From an uncultured Pelagibacteraceae bacterium (GTDB taxonomy: Bacteria > Pseudomonadota > Alphaproteobacteria > Pelagibacterales > Pelagibacteraceae), in contig CABZRN010000002.1 in the NCBI GenBank assembly GCA_902528175.1, positions 32,016-96,015 of the forward strand: 64,000 nt of DNA. The letters are read 5' to 3'. The notes below the pieces were generated by a model. That model had not been told where the DNA came from. It worked only from the letters and a program-made list of their open reading frames with translations, and searched no databases. Below are positions 51,368 through 60,582 of this stretch, piece after piece. The position numbers and the translations under genes were made by a program. The first letter of the stretch is position 1. The number at the start of each line of letters is the position of its first letter.

Positions 51368-52490
51368 TTTTTTTTCTATGTTCGTCTAAATCAGGTATGT
51401 CCCCTCTAATTTTACTATCATTATAGTTTGACATTTTAATAGGGTTACCTGCTGTCTTGAACTTACCTATCTTTTTGTGAAAAGAATTAACAATCATATT
51501 TCTAGATTCAATTTGTGGATTTTCCACAGCTTGTTTTATATTAAATATAGGTCCGCATGGTATTTTATCGTTTTCCATGAGGCTTATCCAATCTGACGTT
51601 GATTTTGACAAAAGTTTTTTCTCAAGAATAATTTTTAACTCATCCATATTCTTGCTTCTTGATGAATTTGTATTAAATTTTTCATCCTTTGTAATTTCAG
51701 AAATATTTAGTAATCCACAAAGTTTTTCAAAAAGCTTATCATTACCTGCTGCAATGATAATGTAACTATCTTTAGTTTTAAATGCCTCGAAAGGAGCTAT
51801 TGATGGATGTCTAGATCCCATCGGTTTTGGTATTTCCTTTTTTGAAAGATACCTTGCAATCGCGTTTTCTAAAATTGCTATTTGGCAATCAAGCATAGAA
51901 ACATCAATATAAGTTCCCTTTCCTGTTTTCTGTCTATCATATAAGGCTGCATTAACTCCTATTGCTGTAAATAAACCTGCAGTAATATCACCAATAGATG
52001 TACCAACCCTTGTTGGTTCAGAATTTGGTTGACCTGTTACACTCATTAGTCCCCCCATACCTTGAACAACCATGTCGTAAGCTGGTAGCCCTCTTAGTGG
52101 ACCTGTTTGCCCAAAACCAGAAGCAGATGCATATATTAGTTTTGGATATTTTTTACAAACATCTTTCCAACCGTAACCCCATTTTTCCAAAGTACCAGGT
52201 TTAAAATTTTCAACAAGCACGTCAGCTTTTTTTAAAATCTTATCGAAGATTTTTTTATCTTCTTTATCTTTTAAATTTAAAGCAATGCTTTCTTTTCCCC
52301 TGTTTAAAGACATAAAATAAGCTGAGTATTCTTCTATAAAAGGTCCGAATTTTCTAGAATCATCACCTGTGTTAGGTGCCTCAACTTTAATTACTCTCGC
52401 CCCTAAATCTGATAAAACCATTGTACAATAAGGTCCGACAAGAACTCTTGTTAAATCAAGAACTAGTAAATTTTTTAAAGGTCCATCCAT
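51345..52490 (-). CDS. Class III CoA-transferase (CaiB/BaiF family)
   Basis: A 381-residue formyl-CoA-transferase-fold protein. It has [42 protein letters not shown] and [34 protein letters not shown], plus the catalytic Asp in IDVSMLDCQ. The family moves CoA between carboxylic acids. It is divergent from a TRAP transporter (92-bp gap), so its acid substrate may be what the transporter imports. Specific substrates such as succinate or mesaconate cannot be read. Confidence 0.87.
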   Translation of the reverse strand: [381 protein letters not shown]

Positions 52491-52582
52491 AAAATATTAT
52501 TATACAGTACTTTAATACGTATTGACTCTTATTAATAAGTTACATTTAATATACCATTAAATAATTAAAGAGAGGGATAAAT

Positions 52583-53593
52583 ATGTTTAAAAAAATATCG
52601 CTATATTTTATTTCGTTAATCTTTGTATCAACAACTATTGGTTCAGCCTTTGCAGTAACTCTAAAAGCTAGCCACCAATGGCCTGGTACACCAAGAGCTG
52701 ATGGGTCATTCGATGTTAGACACGAAATGGTTCAAATAATCGCTGATGAAATGAAAAAAGCAAATGTAGGAGTTGATGTAAGAATCTATCCTGCAAAATC
52801 ATTATATAAACCAAAGGAACAATGGAAGCCGATGACAACAGGTCAATTGGATATTTCAGCATTTCCTTTAGCTTATGCTGCTAAGTTCCATCCTGAGTTC
52901 GATATTACTTTAATGCCTGGGATGGTTAAAAACCATAAACATGCTTTGAGAGTTAACTCATCTCCAATGATGACGGAAATTAAAAAAATCATCAATGATG
53001 CAGGAGTTGTAGTATTGTCTGATGCTTGGTTAGCTGGTGGATTTGTGTCAAAGAAAAATTGTATTTCAAATCCAGCTTCTGTAAAAGGTCAAACTTTTAG
53101 AGCAGCAGGAAAAGCTTTTAACCAAATGTTAGAAGCAGCAGGAGCAGGTATTCAATCTATGCCATCTTCTGAAATCTACAATGGTTTACAGACAGGAGTT
53201 CTTGATGGAGCAAACACAAGTTCAGGAAGTTTTGTATCATACAGAATTTATGAGCAAGTTAAATGTGCTACACCTCCAGGAGACTACGGTTTATGGTTTA
53301 TGTATGAACCAATTTTAATGTCTAAAAAATCATTTGATGCATTAGATAGCAAACAACAAAAAGCGTTAATGAAAGCTGGTAAAGTCGCAGAAAAATATAT
53401 GACTAAAGAAGCTGCTGGTTTAGATACGACAATGGAAAAAGCCTACAAAGAAGCTGGAGTTAAATTGTCTTATATGAAAAAATCAGACTTTGATGCTTGG
53501 TTAGCAATTGCTAAACAGTCTTCATACAAAAATTTTGCAGAAAAAGTGCCAAACGGTCAAAAATTGATCGATATGGCTTTAGCTGTAAAATAA
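52583..53593 (+). CDS. dctP: TRAP transporter substrate-binding protein (DctP type)
   Basis: A 336-residue periplasmic binding protein with a signal peptide (about 1-24, ending AFA). It has KASHQWPGTPRADG, the conserved Arg in GQTFRAAGKAFNQML and SSEIYNGLQTGVLDGANTSSGSF, typical of DctP proteins for carboxylates. A purine-rich Shine-Dalgarno AGAGGGA lies just upstream. A stem-loop follows the stop. The ligand is unknown, probably an organic acid. It leads the TRAP operon. Confidence 0.9.
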   Translation: MFKKISLYFISLIFVSTTIGSAFAVTLKASHQWPGTPRADGSFDVRHEMVQIIADEMKKANVGVDVRIYPAKSLYKPKEQWKPMTTGQLDISAFPLAYAAKFHPEFDITLMPGMVKNHKHALRVNSSPMMTEIKKIINDAGVVVLSDAWLAGGFVSKKNCISNPASVKGQTFRAAGKAFNQMLEAAGAGIQSMPSSEIYNGLQTGVLDGANTSSGSFVSYRIYEQVKCATPPGDYGLWFMYEPILMSKKSFDALDSKQQKALMKAGKVAEKYMTKEAAGLDTTMEKAYKEAGVKLSYMKKSDFDAWLAIAKQSSYKNFAEKVPNGQKLIDMALAVK

Positions 53594-53607
53594 TTTATAT
53601 AAAATTG

Positions 53608-53633
53608 TACCCCTGTGAATATAAGCAGGGGTA
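53608..53633 (+). terminator. Stem-loop between dctP and dctQ
   Basis: An 8-bp perfect inverted repeat, TACCCCTG (53608-53615) with CAGGGGTA (53626-53633), and a 10-nt loop, followed by five T residues. It ends 6 bp before the dctQ ATG. It looks like an intrinsic terminator or attenuator that would reduce expression of the membrane subunits relative to the binding protein. Confidence 0.78.
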
Positions 53634-53639
53634 TTTTTC

Positions 53640-54137
53640 ATGACCGATAAATTTATTAAATTAACCAATTGGTTGGCAAAAGCTTGCGGAATATTCGCTG
53701 CAGGTTGTCTTTTTTTATCTATTGTTATTATTACCGAATTAGTATTCGAAAGATATTTATTTAAAAATGCTATTACATGGCAGACAGAACTAGTTACAAT
53801 GTTATTAGTAGCATCGACTTTCATTGGTAGCGCATATGTTTTAAATGAAAAAGGCCATGTAAATATGGAATATCTTTATACATTTTTAAGTGAAAAAAAT
53901 GTTACAAAATTAAAAATTTTTACTGATAGTCTTTGTTTAATTTTCTTCTTAATTCTTTTTTATGTAAGTTATGAAATAACTTATGAGGCTTTCATAAAAA
54001 ATTATAATACAGGCACAGTTTGGGGTCCTCCATTGTGGATACCTTATTCGTCCATGCTTATTGGTGCAACTCTCATGACTATGTCATACATTTCTGAATT
54101 AATTTTACATGTAAGAAAACTCAAGGAGTTCAAATAA
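53640..54137 (+). CDS. dctQ: TRAP transporter small membrane subunit (DctQ)
   Basis: A 165-residue protein with four hydrophobic helices in the pattern of DctQ. It includes TWQTELVTMLLVASTFIGSAYVLNEKGHVNMEYLY, where TW-E and GHVN are characteristic. It assembles with DctM in the inner membrane. It overlaps dctM by one base. Confidence 0.88.
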   Translation: MTDKFIKLTNWLAKACGIFAAGCLFLSIVIITELVFERYLFKNAITWQTELVTMLLVASTFIGSAYVLNEKGHVNMEYLYTFLSEKNVTKLKIFTDSLCLIFFLILFYVSYEITYEAFIKNYNTGTVWGPPLWIPYSSMLIGATLMTMSYISELILHVRKLKEFK

Positions 54138-55468
54138 TGGATCCATTATTATTAGGACTTGTTGTTGGAGTTTCAACAGTTGTAATGTTATTTTCAGGTA
54201 TACCGATTGCATTTGGATTATGTTTCATCTCAGTCGTGTTTCTAGTTATCGCAGAAGGCTTTTCAATTTTAAATGTTTTTGCAGAGACATTTTATGCAGG
54301 TTTAAATTCATTTGTTTTGTTATCTATTCCAATGTTCATTTTGATGGGAATGGCAGTAGCAAACTCTCCAGCTGGTAAGGATTTGTACACAGGTTTAGAT
54401 AGGTGGCTTTGGAGGTTGCCTGGTGGACTTGTTGTATCTAACATCGGAGCTTGTTCCATATTTGCAGCTTTAAGCGGATCTAGCCCTGCAACTTGTGCTG
54501 CTATTGGCACAATGGGAATTCCTGAAATGAGAAAAAGAGGTTATTCGGCAAGATTAGCAACAGGATGTATAGCGGCGGGAGGGACCCTAGGAGTATTAAT
54601 CCCACCAAGCATAGTTTTAATAGTTTATGGTTTAGCTACAGGAACGTCTATTGGAAGATTATTTTTATGTGGTGTTATACCTGGATTACTTCTTGCGGGC
54701 CTATTTATGTTATGGGCTTATATATATTCATATTTTATTGATAAAAAGTCTGCAGAAATTCTAAGAAATAGAAAACCTCCAACCCTTAGAGAAAAATTAG
54801 AGGTCATTCCTAGAGTGCTTCCTTTCTTATTAATTGTAGTTGGAGTTTTATATGTTTTATACGGTGGCGTAGCTACACCATCTGAAGCATCAGGAGTAGG
54901 AGCTTTCCTTGTGTTTCTTATGATCGCTGTTGTTTATAAAATTTATCAACCGAAAAAAATATGGGATATTGTTAAAGTTTCGATGAAAGAGAGTGTAATG
55001 ATAATGTTTATTATTGCAGGCTCATATATATTTGCTTTTAGTCTGTCTACACTTTATGTAACTCAGTCAATCGCCCAAACTATAGTAGAGATGGGGTTAA
55101 ATAAGTGGGTTTTATTTTTTTATATTAATATTTTTCTTTTAATAGCTGGTTTCTTTTTACCACCAGTAGCAGTAATTGTTATGACTTCAGCAATTCTACT
55201 TCCAATAATTACTCAATTTGGTTTTGATCCTTATTGGTTTGCAATTGTCTTTACAATAAATATGGAGATAGGTTTAATTACTCCACCCGTTGGTTTAAAT
55301 TTGTATATTATAAAAGGGATTACTCCTGATGTTAGTCTTTCTGAAATATTAAAAGGCTCAATTCCTTTTATGATAATGATGGTTATCTGTATAATAATAT
55401 TGTGTATTTTCCCAGAAATAGTAACTTGGTTACCTGACAAATTAATGGGAAAAGCTCTTGCATACTAA
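54137..55468 (+). CDS. dctM: TRAP transporter large membrane subunit (DctM)
   Basis: A 443-residue permease with about twelve hydrophobic segments. It has FVLLSIPMFILMGMAVANSPAGKDLY, SGSSPATCAAIGTMGIPEM, GTLGVLIPPSIVLIVYGLATGTSIGRLF and EIGLITPPVGLNLYIIKGI, all DctM hallmarks. It drives sodium-coupled uptake with DctP and DctQ. Its 3' end overlaps the dusA start by 11 nt. Confidence 0.92.
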   Translation: MDPLLLGLVVGVSTVVMLFSGIPIAFGLCFISVVFLVIAEGFSILNVFAETFYAGLNSFVLLSIPMFILMGMAVANSPAGKDLYTGLDRWLWRLPGGLVVSNIGACSIFAALSGSSPATCAAIGTMGIPEMRKRGYSARLATGCIAAGGTLGVLIPPSIVLIVYGLATGTSIGRLFLCGVIPGLLLAGLFMLWAYIYSYFIDKKSAEILRNRKPPTLREKLEVIPRVLPFLLIVVGVLYVLYGGVATPSEASGVGAFLVFLMIAVVYKIYQPKKIWDIVKVSMKESVMIMFIIAGSYIFAFSLSTLYVTQSIAQTIVEMGLNKWVLFFYINIFLLIAGFFLPPVAVIVMTSAILLPIITQFGFDPYWFAIVFTINMEIGLITPPVGLNLYIIKGITPDVSLSEILKGSIPFMIMMVICIIILCIFPEIVTWLPDKLMGKALAY

Positions 55469-56462
55469 TAAAAAAATTAATCACAAAATATCAGTTGCAC
55501 CCATGATGGATTGTACAGATCGCCATGATAGGTTTTTTTTAAGGCTAATCAGCAAAAACGTTATGCTTTATTCAGAAATGGTTGCAACAAAGTCAGCCAT
55601 ACATGGTGATAGAGAAAAAATTTTAGGATTTAGAAATGAAGAACAGCCAGTTGCACTTCAAGTTGGCGGTTCAGACAAAAAAGAGCTTGCACAAGTTGCT
55701 AAATTGGCTGAGGAATATAGTTATAAAGAAATTAACTTAAATCTAGGATGCCCTAGTAAAAAAGTTCAAAAAAACTCTTTTGGAGCATGTTTAATGAAAG
55801 AGCCTGATCTCGTAGCAGATTGTTTAAATGAAATGGTGAATGCTTGCAATATTCCCGTGACTGCAAAAACTAGAATTGGTGTTGATGATATTGAAGATTT
55901 TGATTATCTCAATAAATTTGTTAACAAAATCAAAGAAGCAGGTTGCAAAACAATTATATTGCATGCAAGAAAAGCAATTTTAAAAGGTCTTACACCAAAG
56001 CAAAACCTATCAATACCAAAATTAAATTATGAGAGAGTTTATGAGATTAAAAAAGAAAACCCTGATTTAGAGGTTATCATCAACGGTGGGATTACAAACA
56101 CTGAGGATATAAAAAAACATTTAAAAATATGTGATGGCGTTATGATAGGTAGAGCAATTTATCAAAATCCATATTTTTTATCTGAGATCGAAAAAGAAAT
56201 ATTTAGTAATAATACTGTCCCGTCTAGAGAAGATATAGCTAAAAAAATTTTAAAATACTTAGAAGAAGAAGTAAAAGTAGGAACAAAAGTAAATCATGTT
56301 ATGAGACACACAGTTGGATTATATCATGGGCAACCTGGTTCTAAAGATTGGAAAAGATACTTAAGTGATAATATGATGGCAAGAGACTCTGATTTTCAAA
56401 AAGCAAAACACATAATGACGATCGTCCAAAATAATGAAAAAACAAATCAGATTAATAACTAA
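55458..56462 (+). CDS. dusA: tRNA-dihydrouridine synthase A
   Basis: A 334-residue Dus flavoenzyme. It begins SVAPMMDCTDRHDRFFLRLI, shows QVGGSDKKELAQVAK and NLGCPSKKVQKNSFGACLM (the catalytic Cys is in FGACLM), then KTRIGVDD, HARKAI and VIINGGITN. DusA reduces uridine 20/20a of tRNA with NADPH. The start is a TTG inside dctM. The next gene starts at its stop, overlapping by one base. Confidence 0.9.
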   Translation: MHTNKKINHKISVAPMMDCTDRHDRFFLRLISKNVMLYSEMVATKSAIHGDREKILGFRNEEQPVALQVGGSDKKELAQVAKLAEEYSYKEINLNLGCPSKKVQKNSFGACLMKEPDLVADCLNEMVNACNIPVTAKTRIGVDDIEDFDYLNKFVNKIKEAGCKTIILHARKAILKGLTPKQNLSIPKLNYERVYEIKKENPDLEVIINGGITNTEDIKKHLKICDGVMIGRAIYQNPYFLSEIEKEIFSNNTVPSREDIAKKILKYLEEEVKVGTKVNHVMRHTVGLYHGQPGSKDWKRYLSDNMMARDSDFQKAKHIMTIVQNNEKTNQINN

Positions 56463-57301
56463 TGGAAAATCTTAATTTAAATGAGATAATAAATTTATTA
56501 ACTGTTCTTGCAATTGCAGCAGTTGTAGCTGGTTTTATGGCCGGTCTATTAGGAGTAGGCGGTGGAATCATAATGGTACCAGCTTTGTACTATGCTTTTA
56601 CCGTTTTAGATTTTGATTTAGTGACAAGAATGCATCTATCAGTTGGTACTTCTCTTGCGATAATTATACCTACTTCAATTATTTCTACAAAAACACATAT
56701 GGAACACGATGCAGTTGATTTTAATATGGTAAAGTCTTTTGGAATTTTTATAGTTTTAGGTGTTCTTTGTGGAACTTTCTTGGCAGTAAGTTTAAAAACA
56801 TCTGCATTAGTTTTATTTTTTGCAATATTTTCATTTTGCGTTGGTCTATTTTTTATTTTTTTAAGGGAAAAATTAATAGATAAACCAAAAAAAATCTCAG
56901 AATTAATAAAAAAAATTTCAGGGATATTGATAGGATTTATTTCAGTCCCCTTAGGTATTGGTGGAGGCTCTTTAATGGTACCATTTATGCGAACCTTTGG
57001 ATATGACATTAGAAAGTCAATTGGGACAGCTGCAGCAGTTGGTTTTTTAATAGCTTTGACCGGTTCAATCACAATGATATCAGGTGGAGAAATAATTGAT
57101 AATGTAAAATCACCATTCAGTTTTGGTTACATTAATTTATTAGGTTTTCTTGTATTTGTACCTGTAACAATGGTAATGGCCCGAATTGGAGCCAAAGTTG
57201 TTTACAAAATTAATAAAAAGTTATTAAGCAAAATATTTGGCTGTTTTTTGTTATTAGTTTCTGTTAGGTCATTCGTTGAATATTTTAATATAAATAACTA
57301 A
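56462..57301 (+). CDS. TauE/SafE-family permease (copy 1)
   Basis: A 279-residue membrane protein of the TauE/SafE family (PF01925). It has the paired motifs FMAGLLGVGGGIIMVPALYYAF near the N terminus and SVPLGIGGGSLMVPFMRTFGYDIRKSIGTAAAVGFL in the second half. The family includes sulfite and sulfoacetate exporters. It is followed by a close paralogue. Given the sulfonate cluster elsewhere in the window, a sulfite-export role is tempting, but the two loci are 40 kb apart. Confidence 0.85.
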   Translation: MENLNLNEIINLLTVLAIAAVVAGFMAGLLGVGGGIIMVPALYYAFTVLDFDLVTRMHLSVGTSLAIIIPTSIISTKTHMEHDAVDFNMVKSFGIFIVLGVLCGTFLAVSLKTSALVLFFAIFSFCVGLFFIFLREKLIDKPKKISELIKKISGILIGFISVPLGIGGGSLMVPFMRTFGYDIRKSIGTAAAVGFLIALTGSITMISGGEIIDNVKSPFSFGYINLLGFLVFVPVTMVMARIGAKVVYKINKKLLSKIFGCFLLLVSVRSFVEYFNINN

Positions 57302-57311
57302 CAAGGTTCCA

Positions 57312-58145
57312 TTGTCCTTATCAATTTTAATAAACGAATACTGGTATTTTATTTTACTTATAGTTTTTGCAGCAACTGCAGTTGGTTTCTTTGCTGGATT
57401 ATTTGGAATAGGTGGTGGATTGATTTCTGTTCCATGTCTTTTTTTTATATTTGAAACATTAAAAATTGAAAAAGATTTTTTAATGCATTTAACAGTTGGT
57501 ACAGCTTTTACGATAACAATATTCACATCTTCATCTTCTGTCTTTACCCATTATAAAAATAAATTGGTTGATATAAATGTGGTAAAAACCTTTGGGTTAT
57601 TTGTTATATTAGGTGTTCTTGTAGGAACAGTTTTTGCAGCATATATGAGCACAAAAAGTCTTGTTCTTTTTTTTTCAGTAGTTGTTTATGTTTTTGGAGC
57701 ATACTTAATGCTTGCGAACGAACAAGTTAAGAGAGTTAATGTAAATAGAGCATTTTATCCCAAGGCTATCTTTGGTTTAATGTCAGGATTTATATCTGCA
57801 CCTATGGGTATTACTGGCGCTATGATGAATGTTCCATTACTTCGATACTTAGGTTATCCAATAAGTAAATGCATAGGGAGTGCCGCAACAATAGGATTAT
57901 TTATATCTATAACCGGTTCAGTTGGTTTTTTAATTTCAGGTTTTTACTTTAATGCAAATCTTCCTTTTAGTATTGGTTTTGTTAATATCCCAGCTTTTTT
58001 ATTATTTGTCCCAATTACAACTTTTATGGCAAGATTAGGAGCAAACACAGTTTATAAAATGAACAAAATTAAAGCTCAAAGACTTTTTGGAGTTTTTCTT
58101 TATGCAGTAGGAACAATTTTTATATACAGGTATTTTAATATTTAA
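57312..58145 (+). CDS. TauE/SafE-family permease (copy 2)
   Basis: A 277-residue paralogue of the preceding gene, with FFAGLFGIGGGLISVPCLFFIF and SAPMGITGAMMNVPLLRYLGYPISKCIGSAATIG at the equivalent positions. The second GIGGG-like motif is altered to GITGA. It begins with a TTG ten bases after copy 1. Its stop (TTAA) is shared with the convergent phosphomutase gene. The two copies could form a heterodimer or have diverged in substrate. Confidence 0.83.
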   Translation: MSLSILINEYWYFILLIVFAATAVGFFAGLFGIGGGLISVPCLFFIFETLKIEKDFLMHLTVGTAFTITIFTSSSSVFTHYKNKLVDINVVKTFGLFVILGVLVGTVFAAYMSTKSLVLFFSVVVYVFGAYLMLANEQVKRVNVNRAFYPKAIFGLMSGFISAPMGITGAMMNVPLLRYLGYPISKCIGSAATIGLFISITGSVGFLISGFYFNANLPFSIGFVNIPAFLLFVPITTFMARLGANTVYKMNKIKAQRLFGVFLYAVGTIFIYRYFNI

Positions 58146-59590
58146 TTAATTTTTTGATCGTATTCGCCAATTTTTCCATTTTCTTGTAACAACTTATCAA
58201 TAAAATAAAAGATCTCATTTTTTAATTCATCAGATGTTGGACTTTCAGTAACCACAACTAAAGAGGGCTTGTTTGAAGAAGCTCTTATCAGTCCCCAAGA
58301 TCCATCTTCTAATGAGAATCTAATTCCATTGACTGTAAGTATATTTTTAATTTTTAGTCCTTTAATTTTAAATTCATTATCTTTTAGTTTATTAATCTTA
58401 TCAATCATCTCATCAATGACTCCATATTTTTCTTCATCTTTACAAAAAGGACCCATTGTTGGACTTTGAAAGGTTTTAGGTAAACTTTTTATTAAAACAT
58501 CTAACTTTTTATTTTGATTATCCAAAAGGTTACAAACTTGAATTGCTGAATTGATTCCATCATCAAAACCATAACCAAGCGGTTGATTAAAAAAAAAATG
58601 TCCACTCTTTTCAAAACCAGCAATCGCTCTATCTTCATTTACTTTTCTCTTAATGTATGAATGACCAGTTTTCCAATATATTGTCTTACAATTATTTTTA
58701 TTTAGAATCTCATCATTCATAAATAAACCAGTTGATTTTACATCAACTACAAATTTTGAGTTTTTATGTTGATTTGAAATATTTCTTGCAATTAATAATC
58801 CAATTTTATCAGCGAAAATTTCGTTACCGTTATTATCTATGACGCCAACTCTGTCTCCATCACCATCAAAACCAAAACCTACATCTGCATTATTTTGTTT
58901 TACACATTTTGCAATTTCATGAAGCATTTTCATATCTTCTGGATTTGGGTTGTATCTAGGAAAAGTATAATCTAAATTGCAATCTAGTTCTATTACCTCA
59001 CATCCGATACCTCTTAAAATTTCAGGTGCAAATATACCAGCTGTTCCATTACCGCAAGCAGCAACAACTTTTAATTTTTTTTTTAATTTTGTTTTAGAAA
59101 GTTCTTCAATATATACTTTATTAAATTCCTTAACTTCTTCAAACTTTCCTTCTCCTTTTGTAAATTTCTGATTTAATACAATATTTTTGAGTTCTGACAT
59201 TTCATCTTTGCAGTGTGTAAGACCTTTTTCAATCCCCATTTTAATACCTGTCCAACCATTTTCATTATGGCTAGCAGTTATCATAGCAACTGCATCAGAA
59301 TTTAGCTTGAACTGTGATAAATAAACTGTAGGCGATAAACATAGTCCAATATCTTTGACGTTGCATCCAGTAGACAACAAACCTTTTACAAAGTTTTTTT
59401 TAACATTTTCACTATATGATCTGTAATCATGTCCAACTATTACAGTTGGATTTTTCACTTTACTAATTACTTGAGTACCAAAACCTTTACCAACAGACAC
59501 AATGCCAAGCTCATTTATACTATCTGGGAATAACCATCTTGCATCGTATTCACGAAAACCAAATTCATCTATTAAGATATTGTCAGACAT
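58142..59590 (-). CDS. Phosphomannomutase/phosphoglucomutase
   Basis: A 482-residue alpha-D-phosphohexomutase. It has the phosphoserine loop ITASHNENGWTGIKMG, the magnesium loop GFDGDGDRVGVID, the sugar-binding GFEKSGHFFF and a C-terminal phosphate-binding ESPTSDE. It interconverts hexose 1- and 6-phosphates for glycan precursors, such as the glucose-1-phosphate used by RmlA. It is in a minus-strand group with an oxidoreductase gene (3-bp gap) and a GT17 gene. Confidence 0.9.
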   Translation of the reverse strand: MSDNILIDEFGFREYDARWLFPDSINELGIVSVGKGFGTQVISKVKNPTVIVGHDYRSYSENVKKNFVKGLLSTGCNVKDIGLCLSPTVYLSQFKLNSDAVAMITASHNENGWTGIKMGIEKGLTHCKDEMSELKNIVLNQKFTKGEGKFEEVKEFNKVYIEELSKTKLKKKLKVVAACGNGTAGIFAPEILRGIGCEVIELDCNLDYTFPRYNPNPEDMKMLHEIAKCVKQNNADVGFGFDGDGDRVGVIDNNGNEIFADKIGLLIARNISNQHKNSKFVVDVKSTGLFMNDEILNKNNCKTIYWKTGHSYIKRKVNEDRAIAGFEKSGHFFFNQPLGYGFDDGINSAIQVCNLLDNQNKKLDVLIKSLPKTFQSPTMGPFCKDEEKYGVIDEMIDKINKLKDNEFKIKGLKIKNILTVNGIRFSLEDGSWGLIRASSNKPSLVVVTESPTSDELKNEIFYFIDKLLQENGKIGEYDQKIN

Positions 59591-59593
59591 AGT

Positions 59594-60577
59594 TTATTTC
59601 TTTATTAATTTTGACCAAATTGTCATGTTTTTCATTATAGCTAAAGAATTCTGGATATTTACTAAAAATTTATCATCTTTCTTGTTTTTTTCAAAATTAT
59701 CAGAAACTTTTTCAATTTGATTTGCATACAAAGATAAATCAGAGTTTACTATCTTTTTATAGTAAGAGCTTCCTTGCGATATTTCTAAGTTAGTTTGTTT
59801 TTCAGGTAACCATGGACTGTTGATAATTAATTTACCTTTTTGTCCCTCTATAATTGTCTTATTTTGATAATTTTCTTTAAAACTTACTTTAATTTGACAT
59901 CTGATCTTTTTATTAATTTCAATCTCTGCTTCTGCGAAGTCATCAACATTAGTGTGAGTTAAGTTACCTTTGGTATTTAAAAATTTATAACTATCTGGAT
60001 CTTTATAAAATAAATTTAAAATACTTAAAGGATAACAACCTACGTCTAATATCGCGCCACCACCCAATTTTTTGTCAAAAAGTCTAGAGTCTGGTTTGAT
60101 TCTATTAATTTTAAAACCAAAACTTGATTGAATGTTTTTAATTTCTCCTAATTCATTATTTTGAACTATATCTTGGATTATTTTAGTTTGTGGATGAGAC
60201 CTATATGCAAATCCTTCATAAAAAATTATACGGTTTTTCGTTATGTAATCATAAACTTCTCTACCTTCATCATAATTTAACGTAAATGGTTTTTCACATA
60301 AAATATTTTTATTATTTTCAGAACATTTTTTTATTAATTCATAATGTGTATTGTTGAGAGTAGCTATATAAATAGCAGTTATATTTTTGTCTTTTATAAT
60401 TTCATCATAATTATTGTAGGTAACTAAATCTTTAAAATTATGCTTACTTATAAAATTCTTTATTTTATTTGTATCTGTGCTCGCAACACCAACTAAGTTT
60501 GAATTATTAGTTTCTGTAATTGCTCTTGCAAAGTTTTGACCCATGTTACCAAGACCAATTATTCCCCACTTAATCAT
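59594..60577 (-). CDS. Gfo/Idh/MocA-family oxidoreductase
   Basis: A 327-residue NAD(P)-dependent oxidoreductase. It begins WGIIGLGNMGQNFARAI, shows AIYIATLNNTHYELIKKC and the ENNKNILCEKPFTLN motif with its catalytic lysine, then GGGAILDVGCYPLSIL. Family members oxidise or reduce sugars and their nucleotide derivatives. Its position between a phosphohexomutase and a glycosyltransferase suggests surface-sugar metabolism. The substrate is unknown. Confidence 0.85.
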   Translation of the reverse strand: MIKWGIIGLGNMGQNFARAITETNNSNLVGVASTDTNKIKNFISKHNFKDLVTYNNYDEIIKDKNITAIYIATLNNTHYELIKKCSENNKNILCEKPFTLNYDEGREVYDYITKNRIIFYEGFAYRSHPQTKIIQDIVQNNELGEIKNIQSSFGFKINRIKPDSRLFDKKLGGGAILDVGCYPLSILNLFYKDPDSYKFLNTKGNLTHTNVDDFAEAEIEINKKIRCQIKVSFKENYQNKTIIEGQKGKLIINSPWLPEKQTNLEISQGSSYYKKIVNSDLSLYANQIEKVSDNFEKNKKDDKFLVNIQNSLAIMKNMTIWSKLIKK

Positions 60578-60582
60578 TATAA

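Noticed and set aside
56590..57072. 160-codon antisense frame across the first TauE/SafE gene
   Set aside because: It is a shadow of a clear membrane-protein gene, has no family resemblance or ribosome site, and is low complexity (Lys/Ile/Pro).
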